From contig JAKSYS010000185.1 in assembly GCA_022925895.1 (NCBI GenBank), positions 1 to 64,000 of the forward strand: DNA of 64,000 nt, written 5' to 3'. The translations under genes were made by a program, and so were the position numbers. This document shows, piece after piece, positions 41,045 through 52,288 of the stretch (positions are counted from its first letter, which is position 1; each line of letters begins with the position of its first letter). The stretch is from Fragilaria crotonensis. Lineage: Eukaryota; Bacillariophyta; Fragilariophyceae; Fragilariales; Fragilariaceae. Below the pieces are notes generated by a model that ran no database searches, was not told the origin of the DNA, and worked only from the letters and a program-made list of their open reading frames with translations.

Positions 41045-44000
41045 CCCTCTTGGATCAGATCTCAGGTCCCAAAGTTGGTGAAGAAAGCATGTGGTCAGGT
41101 AGGATGCAGAAAATCTTCTTGAGGTGTGGATCAATTTTGCCAGAAAGTTGTGTCTTGGTGAGAATATCAGCAAGTTGATAGTCACAAGGGATCCAGTGAA
41201 GTTGGTGGATACCGTCTTGTTGGCCTTGGCGGACAAAATGGAAGCGTCGTTCAATGTGACGGGTCTTGCGGGTGAGTTTGCCATTTTGGCAATCTGGACA
41301 GTGGCTTCATTGTCAATCATTAAGATTGCAGGAGTGGTTGGTAAGCGCTGGGTGGATTCACGCCATTGTTTTGTGCCAAGATAGAGCATGTCATAGAGGA
41401 GCATGCGGATGTGGGCAGTGGCCATGGTGGCAGAGCATGCAGCCATATATTCAGCTTCAGAGGTTGACATGGCAACTGGAGTGGGCATGGTTGAGTTTGC
41501 TTCAATAAGTGCTCCATTGTGGAAGATCATGTAGCCAATGGTTGAGCGGCCAGTGTCTGGGCAGTCTTGCCAGCTGGCATCAGAGAAAACAGTAAGATCA
41601 GCATAGGGAATGCGATGTTGTAGGCAGATCTCATAGATAGGATTGGATGTGCAATCAGGGTAGAACTTGAGTGCATAGTAGGGACGGCGGCGTAGGTAGC
41701 CGATGAGCCAGGTGAGGGCACGGAAGTCAAGAATTCCAGGAGCAATACAGGCTTTAGCAAGTTTGCAGACAGCAAAGAGGATATCAGCTCTGGTGTTGTA
41801 TGCCAGGTAGAGGAGAGTGCAGACGGCGGAGCGAAAGGGGAGTCGTTGCTGCTTTTGTGCAACAAGTGCAATGTCTTGTTCTGTGACAGGACGGTTTTCT
41901 TTGCTGAAGGTGTAGTCTGGCGGGAATGGAGTGTCGCGTTCGGGGAATTCGGAATTCGGGTCATAACGTTGAAGGGTGTTCAAGACATAACGGTGCTGGT
42001 CCAAGGTATAGGTTGAGTCTTGGTGCTGGTGAATGCGCATTTGCAGGAACCATTGTGCAGGACCAAGGAATTTGACATCAAAGCGGTTTTTGACGGAATC
42101 TTCAAATTGTTTTTCAATGGAATCATTGCTGCCAGCATACAGCATATCATCAACGAAGAAAAGGAGGCGGAGCCATTGGTTGTGTTTGTCATATCGGACA
42201 AAGTAGGATGGTTCAGATTGGGATTGGATAAAACCTTGGGAGTATAGCCATTCAGAAAATTCAATGTTCCAGTATTTGCCAGAGTAGACAAGGCCATAGA
42301 TTCCTTTGTCCAGGAGAAGTGGTTTGCCAAAGAATTTAGCATATTCAGGGAAATGAAAAGCATATTCCAATGGGAGCTTGACAAAGTGGCGGCCAATGAC
42401 TTTAGCTTGCAAGTAGGCGCCAATAAAGTCAGCACTTTTGAGTGTGCGTCGGGAAGCACAAATTGTGGAGAGAAGGAGCTTGACCCCTCTTGAAGATGCA
42501 CAGGGTGACCAAGTGTCCTCAAAGGGTTGAGGAATTTCAATTGGTTGGACTTTTGGTGTTGGGGAGGCAGTGGCATTAGCAATGTCTTGACGCTGTTGAA
42601 GGAGATGTTGCTGATGTGCGGCTTTTGCTTTCTTTAAAGACGTTTCTCCAAGTCGCCTCGGGCGACCAGGCGAGCTTTAAGTTTCTCAAGTTTGCCAGTT
42701 GCTGTTTGTTTGGCTTTGAGAACAAGTTTGACAGGAATGATAGGGTCAGCTTGGGATGGAGTTTGTCCAAGGATGAATGTGCCATGATCAATGAGATTCT
42801 TGATTTCCATGCGAATTGCATGTAGCCAGGCAGAGCGTATGTCATCATCAAGTTTGAGGACAGCTTTAAGAGATTGTGGCTCAGGAAGGTATTTGTCAAC
42901 AGGTTCAGCAGGTTCTTCTTGACTGATAGTTGCATTATCAATGGTGAGCATGGCAGTGTGAATGGGATCAATGGAAGGAGGATCTTCATTACACTCTTGG
43001 AAGTAGAGGGTCATCATCTTTTGTAGATTGGAATGGCAGTGTTGGTGGCCAATGTAGTTCACTTGGTGTGGTGTTGGTGGTGTAGGGCCATGTTGATCAT
43101 CATTATGGGAGGCATCAGGAAGTGCCACAAGTGATGTTGGGAGTTCGGAGGCATCAAGGAAATGTGATGGAGGATTGCCGAGATCAGCGGCTGAGCCAGT
43201 TTGGTGAAAAGTTGCAGGTTCAGAGTTGTCAGCAGTGTTGCGGAGGCCATTGGGATTGAAATGGGAGCGTATAGGAACAGCTCCAGCAAAGGGCTTTGAA
43301 TCAAAGCATAGGGCAGAGTTGAAGTCTTCATCAAAGTAGGCGTCACGTGTGATAATGAGGCTTTGCGGTTGATCAGGAGAATAGATGAGCCAGCCTGCAG
43401 AGTTTTCAGGGAATCCAAGGAATATACCACGGGAAGCGCGTTGGAGTTGCTGCTTATAGGTAATGATCTTGTTGCGGAAAGTTGGTTCATAACGCTTGAA
43501 GAAGGTTGGGCAACCAAAGATGCGGAAATTGCCTAGATTGGGCTTGCGTTTGTAGCTGAATTGATATGGAGTTGTTGGGATTCCATTGATGTCAGTGACA
43601 TTCTTGGCTGGGCAGACATTGATAATGTGGACAGCATAGGCATGTGCATGGTGGAAGAAGGCACCGCCAAGTCGGGCATTGTTGAGGAGGGTATTGGCTG
43701 TGTTGTGGACTTCACGCCATTTAGCTTCACAGATACCGTTCATTTCTTGATGTTCTGGGGCAGCAGCTTCAACTTTTATGCCAAGGTTGGTGCATTCGGT
43801 GATGAATTTTGCAGAGGTAAATGCGGTTCCAGCATCGGTGCGGATGAAGCGGACGGATTGTGTTCGGCCAAGGAGTTCTGTTTGGGTCAGCCATGACTTG
43901 AGGGCTGTGATGATGGATGCTGTGCTTTCAGTTGGTAGACCAATCCAGCCAGTAAGTTTGCCAGGTGTTGTGACAATGAATAGATAGGCAGAATAGTTGG

Positions 44001-45062
44001 TGTTTGTTGTAAGACCATAACGGAATGGGTTGCGCATCAAGTCAAGATGTAGTCGATGGAAGGGATCGGTACCTTCACGTTGCGGGGTCTTGTTTCGAGC
44101 ACGTTTTTGGCTGATAGATATACGGAGAGGCCAAGTGTTTGGATCAATGGTTGGAGAGAGTACATGGTCATTCCAGGTTTGGTGAAGAGATCCAACCATT
44201 AGATTTCGGAAATTGCGGTAAGCAAGGCGTCGAGCAACAAGCTCGAGAGGTAGGGTGGTTACGGATCGTCGTTGATCAGGGTTGATGGTGTCAACAGTGT
44301 CAGCAAAGTGGTCTTCTGCTGGTGAAGAGTCAGATTCAAGGTTGACATTGGGTAAAGATATGGCTGAGAAGGCTTGATGTGGTGGTAGTTCACGGCGTAG
44401 GATGGGCCACGTGTACGTAGAATTGTTTGGAAGTTGGATGGTGGTGGCACGATTGTGAATCAAGACACTGAAGTTTTGTGTGCATGATAGTGCGGTCAAG
44501 GAAAGTAGGCGATGGCTGAGGCCTTCAACATAGTAGACATCAGTTAGGCCAAGGATGGATTTCATACCATCATCAGTAGTGAAGGGACATTCTGTGGTGC
44601 CTTTGTAGGTAGACAATTTAGTACTGCCATCAGCAAGGGAGACAGGTACACTGCAGGGTGTGACATCATGGAGGTCACTGAAGACTGGTGTGTAGTGGCT
44701 GGTTGCACCACTGTCAGGAAGCCAATTTTCAAGAAGAGGTGGGCCAAAACGTTGATGAGGAGATTGTGGGTCATCAGGGAAATAGTATGTGGCTCCAGAA
44801 TTGGGAGGAGAGTGATTGCCAGAAGGTTGAAAGTCTTGATCAAGGAGGTGTTGGTTGATCTCCATTTGGGGGGAGGGCTGGGTTTGGCCAAGGGATTGAG
44901 TCAGGAGTGTCATCCATTGGGTCAAGAGATGAAGCACGGAAAGCTTGGTGATAAACATTTTCTTGCATGTTTTCTCCTGAGTCAGTGACAAAGTAGGCTC
45001 GTTGTTGATTGCGGGGGAGCGGAATTTTCATTGTTTGAAGATGATCGAGAGGATGGGCCTCG
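41042..45062 (-). CDS. pol: Copia pol: protease, integrase, reverse transcriptase, RNase H (frame breaks)
   Basis: The upper part (44,991-42,634) has DSGATSHYT (protease), LHLDLM, RTDAGTAFTS and EMNGICEAKWREV (integrase D, D, E), and the start of the reverse transcriptase (KARLVARGDL). The lower part (about 42,600-41,042) continues in another frame with ADFIGAYLQAKV, FVDDMLYAG (YVDD box), then RNase H with FSDASWQD and STSEAEYMA. A one-base repair in GGAGAAACG near 42,645 joins them. Between gag and the protease a third frame (45,062-44,840; AYFVTDSGE, YHQAF) looks coding. The stop codon TGA at 41,044-41,042 is formed by the first three bases of the 3' LTR, so the purine tract is inside the coding sequence. 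Confidence 0.85.
41045..41055 (-). promoter_or_regulatory. Polypurine tract of the Copia element
   Basis: On the minus strand CCAAGAGGG directly precedes the 3' LTR start TGATAGAG, the expected place for plus-strand DNA priming. Confidence 0.6.
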
Positions 45063-46376
45063 ATTGGAAGTTGCATTGCGTGCGGGGTTGGTGCAGTTGC
45101 GGGAATAGTGACCGAGTCTGCCGCAGTTGTTGCAGACAATGTTTGCAGCATTGGATTGGTTGCGGTTTTGATTGTTAGTGTTACCGTTGGTAGATGGGCG
45201 GTGATTTGAATTCGGCAGTTGACGAAGAGGTGGTCGATTTGTACGCTGTTGTTGCGTTGATGGACGTGTTGACGGAGCGTTGGTGCGACGGTGGTTGTTG
45301 GTGTTTTGCGGGGTTTGTCGCTGGGCGTTCGGTAAGGGAGGTCCACGGTGTTGTCGATGCTGTTGTCGGGTGGGGTTGTTTCCACCATTGTTGGTATAAG
45401 GACGTAGGATTGAGCTGAAAGCTTGTTGTTGTCGTTGAGTGAAGTTTCGAATAGTGGTGCCTTGTTGTGGACGGAAAGTCGTTTGGCGTGCAGAGTTTGC
45501 ATGTTGATTAAAGTGGCGGTGACTCATAGATGGGATTGTAAGACCACGGGATTCATCGATGTTGAGAAGATGACTTTCAAGTTCGGAGAATTGTGGCAGA
45601 GCTTCGTCGTTTAGTTCGGCGCGGCGAATGTCGGCATCAAAACGTTGGTATGATGCAGCATAAAAGGAATGATTGCTTCCTCCACGGACAGTTCTTTTAA
45701 TCAGTTCGGCATCAGAGTTTGGTATTCCAGCATGGTAACAATCACGCGAGATGGTGCGGATGCGGTTAAGATAGGAAGTAGCAACTTCGTTGTGCGGTTG
45801 TTTGATAGAGCAAAAAGCTTCGCGAGTGCGTTCGATATGATCTGGCGTTAAGGGAGCACAGTGGCGACGCAGGGTGAAGATAGCAGTTCTTGCATCTGGA
45901 GGTCCATCAATGATGTGTTTTTGACAGGGTTCACTGATGTTGGTGAAGATCAAGTTGTAGAGAGCTGTGCCAACAAATGGATGGGAGTAACATACTTGTT
46001 GGGGCCAAAGATCAAAGACTTGGCGAGTCCAGGGGGAAATGTTACAGACAATGCGGAGATTGTCCATAAAAGTATTGAAATGGCGTCGACGGGCTTGTAA
46101 ATCTGTTGGATAGGCCAGTTTGCGAAGATTTGCATTTTTGGCGTACTTCAGAAGAGTCTTTGTTAGATCTTCAATCGGAGGATAGGTGAAATCAGTCCGG
46201 GTGGAAGATGTCAGCACATCAGGTGATGTGGGCTTCAACTGTTTTGGATCTTCTTCAGAGTCATGGTCAGTATCATTGTCAAAGAATGTTTCAATTGTTG
46301 GTGGATAGGAAAAGGTAGCGTGGGTCGCCGGGCGCGGAGTTTGTTGACGGGACTCAAGGTTTTGAGTTTTTGTCAT
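44982..46376 (-). CDS. gag: Copia gag with CCHC zinc knuckle
   Basis: 464 residues from ATG 46376. An acidic N-terminus is followed by a gag-like helical core (LRKLAYPTDLQARRRHFNTF, PFVGTALYNLI, TREAFCSIKQ). A long Asn/Gln/Arg/Thr-rich stretch precedes the single zinc knuckle CNNCGRLGHYSRNC (C-x2-C-x4-H-x4-C), typical of nucleocapsid. It ends at TGA 44,982, overlapping the next frames. Expression of pol would need a frameshift or re-initiation, unless the breaks are sequencing errors. Confidence 0.82.
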   Translation of the reverse strand: MTKTQNLESRQQTPRPATHATFSYPPTIETFFDNDTDHDSEEDPKQLKPTSPDVLTSSTRTDFTYPPIEDLTKTLLKYAKNANLRKLAYPTDLQARRRHFNTFMDNLRIVCNISPWTRQVFDLWPQQVCYSHPFVGTALYNLIFTNISEPCQKHIIDGPPDARTAIFTLRRHCAPLTPDHIERTREAFCSIKQPHNEVATSYLNRIRTISRDCYHAGIPNSDAELIKRTVRGGSNHSFYAASYQRFDADIRRAELNDEALPQFSELESHLLNIDESRGLTIPSMSHRHFNQHANSARQTTFRPQQGTTIRNFTQRQQQAFSSILRPYTNNGGNNPTRQQHRQHRGPPLPNAQRQTPQNTNNHRRTNAPSTRPSTQQQRTNRPPLRQLPNSNHRPSTNGNTNNQNRNQSNAANIVCNNCGRLGHYSRNCTNPARNATSNRGPSSRSSSNNENSAPPQSTTSLLCH

Positions 46377-46568
46377 TTTGTTGATTTATTTCCGGTCATT
46401 GAGGAGTTTTGTGTAGATTTGGGTATTGACATTTTGACGGTTGAAGAATTTCGTCCTCATGTTTTGGGAGCAGCGACGGATTTAGTGACGGATTTTGTTG
46501 CACGGGGTTCGAATCCGTAGGTGATGTGTTTTTGGAACGTATATTTTCGGTCGCGGTAGAAAATGTTG

Positions 46569-49500
46569 TCAAAACCGGGTGGTTGGGGTTCGAGTCGGTT
46601 GTAGCCGGGACGTGAGGTGTTTTTGCGTTTTCGGCGTTATGATGCTTGAAAATGCGTCAGAAATGCGCTGAAGTGGTCCAGGTGTTGCATTTGCCGATTG
46701 AGGTGACCTTGAGGGTGTTTCGGTGTGCGAAGTGTCGGTTTCAGGCGAGTTTTGCTGTGAAATCGCGAGATTTTGTTGTGTTCCGGGCAGAGATTGAGTT
46801 TCTTGCACTTGTTCCTCATACGTGGTTTCTTCGTCGGTTTCGAGGGGATTTTCAGCAGTATTGGCGTCGTTTTGCGTGGAAAATTCGCGTGCAGTGTCGT
46901 TTTGTGCAGGAATTTCGTGCTGGAGGTCCGGGGTTCGAGTCGGGGGCTGATTTAGTGACGAACGTCGTGTTTGTACCGCTAGAAAAGCGTGATGTGTACC
47001 CGTAAACGTGTTTTTATCCTCTTGGAATTTAATTACTGGTTGACTTTCAGCTAAATCTTGCGCATTTGGACAGAAATTGCTGTCGTGCATAGAAATAGGT
47101 AAGTCACCAGTAAAATATCCAGGATAATTCAATTGAGGTGGACTAGACTCACCTGTTCCATCAAGATTGATGGGTGAGTCAGGTCCCCTTGAATCAATAT
47201 ATGGGTATTCTGGGTGGTTGTGTTTCTCTCGATAGAAATAAGAGAGGTGATTGTTGAAAAGTTGCAATTCGGGATCACGGAGGGCATCATTGAGATGCGG
47301 AGCGCCCAGGCTCGATAAACGTTGTTTCCAGATGGGGAAATGGTGTAAACTGGGATCAAGCGGATAGCCAGGGAAAATGGAATCTTTGTGGGATCACGGG
47401 CAATGTGATACATTTGTGAGTGCTCATTTCGCCAAAGTTCAGCAGGATTATGCTGAATCCAGTCTGGGTCATCCAAATTGTAGGTTTGGAGAGGCTTGGC
47501 AGCTTGCTTGTAGAAGAGGGACTTGACTGATTCCTTGGTGTAGGGATTTCCATCAGGATCAATGATGATTGGTTGTTGGTCATGATCAAGGGTGACAGGG
47601 AAGATTCCAGCTCTTGCTGTTGGGATGGCCATTTCAGTTGGAGAGCCATAAGAATAGGTTGGGCCACAGAGTGGTGAACCTTGGAAGATAACACCATGTG
47701 AAGGTGGGCAGTTCTTGGGAAGGATGCCTGTTGGATCTTTTGGATCAATCAGTTGCACAACGCGGAATAGGATGTACTCAGAATGCGGTAGAAAATCGAT
47801 TGAGTCATTGGCAGAATTGGTTGCAATTGGGGTGACTGTCTGCAGGGCATCGATGTAACGTAGGGGATCATGATACTGAAGATTCATGATAGTTGTGATG
47901 TTGAATGGTTTGCAAACAACAAAATTGATGGCAAGGGCTGTGTCAGTGGAGTATGAAGTGGCCAGCTGAACATCTGAAGGTTTGGTAACCATTGGGAAGG
48001 AAACTGAGAAGGCAGTGAGCAGGTGGTCTGCTGGTGGTAGATTGCCAACAATGATCTCATACTGAGAGAATTCAGGGTCTCTGGAGATGCAGATTTTGTG
48101 GTGAGCCATGCCATGTTGAAGGATGGCGAAACGGATGAACTCTTGAGCAATGTGTAGTGTTGTGGCTTGGGTGTCTGCATGGGTGTCAAAGGTATTGACA
48201 AAGGCAGTTGTGAATGGATTTGCAGCTCTGAATTGTGATTCAATATGTGTGACACTTGATTGGAGATTTTCAAGTTGATGATGGGTTAATTCATCGGGTG
48301 GCATCGGGAACTGATCAATATCCTGGAAGGTGTCTTGAATGAAGTAGGGTAGTTTTCGGAATGTTGTTGACTTGGGAAATAAACTGAGTGCTGCAGCCGA
48401 AGAGTTGATATCACGAGCGATTTCGTGAAGATTTCAGGGTAGAAGAGATGCTTTGGGTATCCAAGTGTGTTGTAGTTTCTGTGATGAACAAGGTACATCA
48501 TTCTCAGAGCATAGATAAATGCAGTTGCACACTTTGACATGATTTCTGACTGATCATCATCCAGGTCATTGAAGGAAGATGGGAGGTTCTGCGGAAATAG
48601 TTCACGTTGTGGCGATCGCAGATGTGCGAGCAATAGATAGGTTGCCCGATTCAGTGTGTGGGTCATGCATTCGACTGATAGAATGTCAGACAAGGGGCGT
48701 CCCATATGGTAGGGAGCTCGTGTGATGTGAAGGGATCGACTGTTGATTGAATAAAAATACCAGAAAAGGTGGTGCCGATTGATATCACGGATGTAGTTCA
48801 CAGCCGGGGTGCATCCAAATAGTTCAGGCAGAAAGATGCAATGGTGATGCTTGTGTTAACGCAGATTGGCAAGTCGCGGAGGCGAATAGGGCCATTTTGT
48901 CATCATGTAGAATAGCATCTGGGAAGGATAGCTCTGCGGAGCATTGTAGTCCTCTTCTTGGAACATTCGGAAAGGGTTGAGATGAATTTCCGAAAGATTA
49001 TCGTCGGGGCGATAGGGTGGGTCCGGGAATAAACTGGGTAGCATTCTTGCTGGTGGTTGGTACTCTGAAGGTAAGTCTTCTTCTTGGGCTTCATTTGCTG
49101 AGAGTAAGTCGTTGGGTTGGTCATCATCAAATGATTTGTTTTCCTCCATGCAAAGCATTGCAAAGTGTCCTTCATCATCATGTGAGTGAAAAGGAGGAGA
49201 AACAGGGTAAGCAAAACTGTTGTCATTACTAGGTAAATTATTACTGTCAGAGTAATAATTTATCCCAGTGTTGATTTCAGGGTTGTCCTCATCAGGTAAA
49301 TCCTCAAGTTTGATTGGAACAGGGTGCTGGACTTCATCATGAAGAGTGGCTTGACTGCTTGTAGGGTTTGTGTTGGACAACGTGCAGTGGGCCAAGTGGG
49401 GAAGATTGAGTCCCGTATCGGTCTTAACAACTGTAGTCAAATATACAGTAGTGTCTCTGCGATGGTAAGGCGGGGAAGCACCGGTGGTTGGTGACGGCGT

Positions 49501-51727
49501 CCCAGGGCTTGGTGATACATCTGTACTGCGTACGGGAGAGCAGTAAGAGTAGGCTGGCGAACAGAAGGGGTATCGCGGCGTAGAAAGGTCGGAGAAGCAT
49601 CGCGGTGTGTTCGCTGTATTGGAGCGCGGAGTGTAGCTCTCGGAGGAGCTCGAAGGGGGTAGGCTGATATTTTCGTCGACGTCAGCGTATCCGGGAATGA
49701 TGACATCATGGTTCTCATCAATGACGTCAGGACGGTTCTGATACGGTTGGAGGGCGCTTTCCAGGTGAGCGAGTAAATTTTGTGGGTGACAAGTGTCCAG
49801 CGAGCGAAGAGATTCTGGGGTTGTCTGTTTCAGAATTTTGCAAAGTTCCAACGTCAAGAACTGCACTTTCATCTCTTCGATTCTCGAATGTTTCGAGGAT
49901 GGGATCCGTTGGAGTGTCTTCTTCTGGTTCTTCAGCGGGGGAAACGGCGGTTAATGCGGTGCTGACGAGGCGTAGGGCGGTTTTCAAAGTGTCCAAATCG
50001 CCATTGCCGTAATTTTCGGGCAGATTGCGAAGGAAGTGGCGGAAGAGCAGGAGTTTCTTTTGGGTTCCTTTCGGTGGCTCTTTTTCGGGATTGCGGTGAA
50101 GATCTTCAAGGGCTTCAACAAGGGAAAGCAGATCTTGGTGGAGGGTTTGTAAACCCTTAGAGTCGTCATGTTCGACGAGTGTTTCGACAAGGCGGGGAAG
50201 GTTGTATGTAACGCCTTCCGGGTTGCGTTCAAGGGCATGAGGGGAGCTTTGTTTTGGCGGCCATGTCAGGTTAATTTTCGAGCAAGCATGGTCGCGGGTG
50301 TTCTTCAAAATAGATTGCAGCTTCTTAAAAGGGCTTGTGTAGACCGTTTTTGGTAGTCCTCTGGTAGTAGTAGTGTCCTTCATCGTTGTAGTGTTGTCCA
50401 TAGTATTCGTTGTGTCCGTAGTAGTTAAATCGTTTGTCGTTGTCGTCAATTCGGCCGCGTTGGGGGATCTTGATAGCAATTGTTTGCTCTTCGACCAGAT
50501 GAGGGTCGGAATTCGGAAGAAGGGGAGCGCTGCGGGTTTTCTGTCATCATCTTGGTTGTTGGAAAGGAATGGGACAACACTCTGAGTAGTAGTATCTGTA
50601 GGTCGCTCATCTTGGTGGCGAACGGGATCATCCTCGACACGGCGAGGGAAAATAAAGAGTCTGCGCTTCGGAGGGGTCTGGAATGCTTCATCAGACATGG
50701 GGTAGGCCGCAAAAGTAGGGATGGTGGGGTCGGGACAAGAAGCAATGTTGGTCGATGGACGGTCGACGGCGGCAGTAGTAGTCGTTGGATCCTTGGTAAC
50801 GTTGGTAGTTTCTTCAGTTGGCATGCTTACGTTGGTTTCTTCTTCTTCTTCTTCTTCTTCTTCTTCTTCTTCTTCTTCTTCTTCTTCTTCTTCTTCTTCT
50901 TGATGATGATGATGCTTGGGCTTCTTGGAAGTCTTCTTGTCCATTTCAGTAGTAATCACAGTTGAGTCGAGGTCGCGAAATTCCTCGAGAATAGTATCGA
51001 TATCGTCGTCGTTGGTGGCGCCACTTTTGTTGGAGAAAGTGCGCTTCTTCTTGGTAATGTTTGGGTCCTTCTTAATCTTCTGATCGTCACCAGAAGTAGG
51101 GGTAGTCGGGAACATAAGGTTGGCAAGCTTGGATTTCTTTGGGGATCCGTATGCTAAGGCTCCATGGTAGAGGAAAGGGTGAGTGGGAGTGCCTTCAGGG
51201 ACTGGACTACTGCCAAGGGTGGCAGGGACATCATTGATGTCATCAAAGGTCTCAGTGTTGACAGGCTTGGCCTTCTTGGGGCGGGTGGGAGTGGTAGTTG
51301 GGGTGTTGGTCTTCATGGTCAAGTCTTTGTTGTTGTTGTTGAACTTCAAGATTTGTTTTGTTGGGCTCTGGTCGTCAAGTTCCTGAGTTTTGGCGGGAGG
51401 TAGTTTCGTAGTTGCACTGTCGCATAACTGTAGTTTTTCAACGGCGTGTCCGAGTGCTAGTGCGGTAGACGTAGACGTTGTCGTAGTAGTAGTAGGTACG
51501 GTAGTGTCGTGCTTCTGGACGGTGCCAGTAGACGAGTAGACCTTCGACGGTAGTGTGCCTCTGATCGGTGGTACAAGGCGAGCAACCATGACAGTATTCG
51601 TGTAGACGGTACGCGAGTACTGGCCGACAGTACGCTGAAGGACGGTAGGTCCGGGCGTACGCATGACGGACTTGGAGCACAGGCCACTGGCGGACATGGC
51701 TTTGGGCGACGTAGTAGGGTTGACCAT
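46569..51727 (-). CDS. Extra 5' coding region of the Copia element, function unknown
   Basis: Five overlapping or abutting open stretches: 51,727-49,727 (666 codons), 49,872-48,856 (338), 48,801-48,286 (same frame, after one stop), 48,304-47,129 (391) and 47,267-46,569 (232). Reading across the breaks gives one plausible protein of about 1,700 residues. Joins at ~49,870 (FENRRDE to MKVQFLT), ~48,425 (to EIARDINSSAAAL) and ~47,360 (to PGYPLDPSLHH) each look continuous. The N-terminal third is Thr/Lys/Pro-rich with a run of more than 20 Glu from a (TTC)n microsatellite at 50,838-50,900; the middle (MNYIRDINRHHLFWYF, TAFIYALRMMYLVHHRNY) is more globular. I recognise no domain. ATG 51727 has a strong context (CACCATGG) and lies inside the 5' LTR. 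Confidence 0.6.
51576..51588 (-). promoter_or_regulatory. Primer-binding site of the Copia element
   Basis: Immediately inside the 5' LTR the minus strand reads TGGTTGCTCGCC, so a tRNA ending GGCGAGCAACCA would pair with it including the CCA. Zero spacing to the LTR and the initial TGG fit a PBS. The matching tRNA was not sought. Confidence 0.6.
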
Positions 51728-52089
51728 GGTGAATGTAAGTAGTACAAATGTGTAGATATGTAGTGGAACAATAGGAGGGAAGTAAAGGCCTTTACTTTGT
51801 GTGTTAATGGAAGTTGTAGATGTAGAATAATGAGAATAGAAGTGGGGGAACCAAATGATGAAAAAGTGAGGTGCAGATGAGACTCCGAGGCTAATGTAGA
51901 TGGCATCCGATTTAGTACCAGGGGTCGTGTGTAGACCGGTACGTAGAAATGAGATGGCATCTACATTAGGCCGGATGGCATCTCAAATTCAAATGGTTAC
52001 GCGGGACAAGAGGTCTGATTCTCAGGAGCTAGTGTTGTGACGGAAAGTGGTCAGACGACTCATGACGGTGCAACAGTAGATCTCTATCA
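51589..52089 (-). repeat. 5' LTR of the Copia element
   Basis: 501 bp, TGATAGAG...ACTGTCA on the minus strand, almost identical to 40,548-41,044. The element's first ATG (51,727) lies 138 nt before the LTR end, so 46 codons are LTR-encoded. Its other end is only 200 bp upstream of the methyltransferase start codon. Confidence 0.92.
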
Positions 52090-52288
52090 GAACCATACGT
52101 ACTGCAGTGTTCCGAGTTACTGGGTACCGCTCACGGCGCTGACTCCCACCGTCGACCGTTACCCGTTTCGGGAGACGCAAGACGGCATAATGTCCAAGGG
52201 CGAACCAGACTTTTTCTCTCTCACTCTCAGTTGTGGATCAAGACATCATTGGCATCAGCACAAACATTGCCCTCCGCGACGAGCAATC

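Larger units (their letters stand above)
40548..52089 (-). mobile_element. Large (11.5 kb) Ty1/Copia LTR retrotransposon with extra 5' coding region
   Basis: Two ~500-bp direct repeats (40,548-41,044 and 51,589-52,089) begin TG and end CA and differ by only a handful of bases, implying recent insertion or gene conversion. On the minus strand the order is 5' LTR, PBS, ~5 kb of unrecognised coding sequence, gag with a CCHC knuckle, protease, integrase, reverse transcriptase and RNase H, a purine tract, 3' LTR. Integrase before RT defines Copia, and the proteins look like diatom CoDi families. The flanks, AACTT (40,543-40,547) and GAACC (52,090-52,094), do not match as a target duplication. At 11.5 kb it is roughly twice the usual Copia length because of the extra 5' region. 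Confidence 0.9.

Noticed and set aside
50721-50965. Plus-strand frames made of poly-Phe or poly-Ser near 50.85 kb
   Set aside because: These are the other frames of the (TTC)n microsatellite that encodes poly-Glu on the minus strand.
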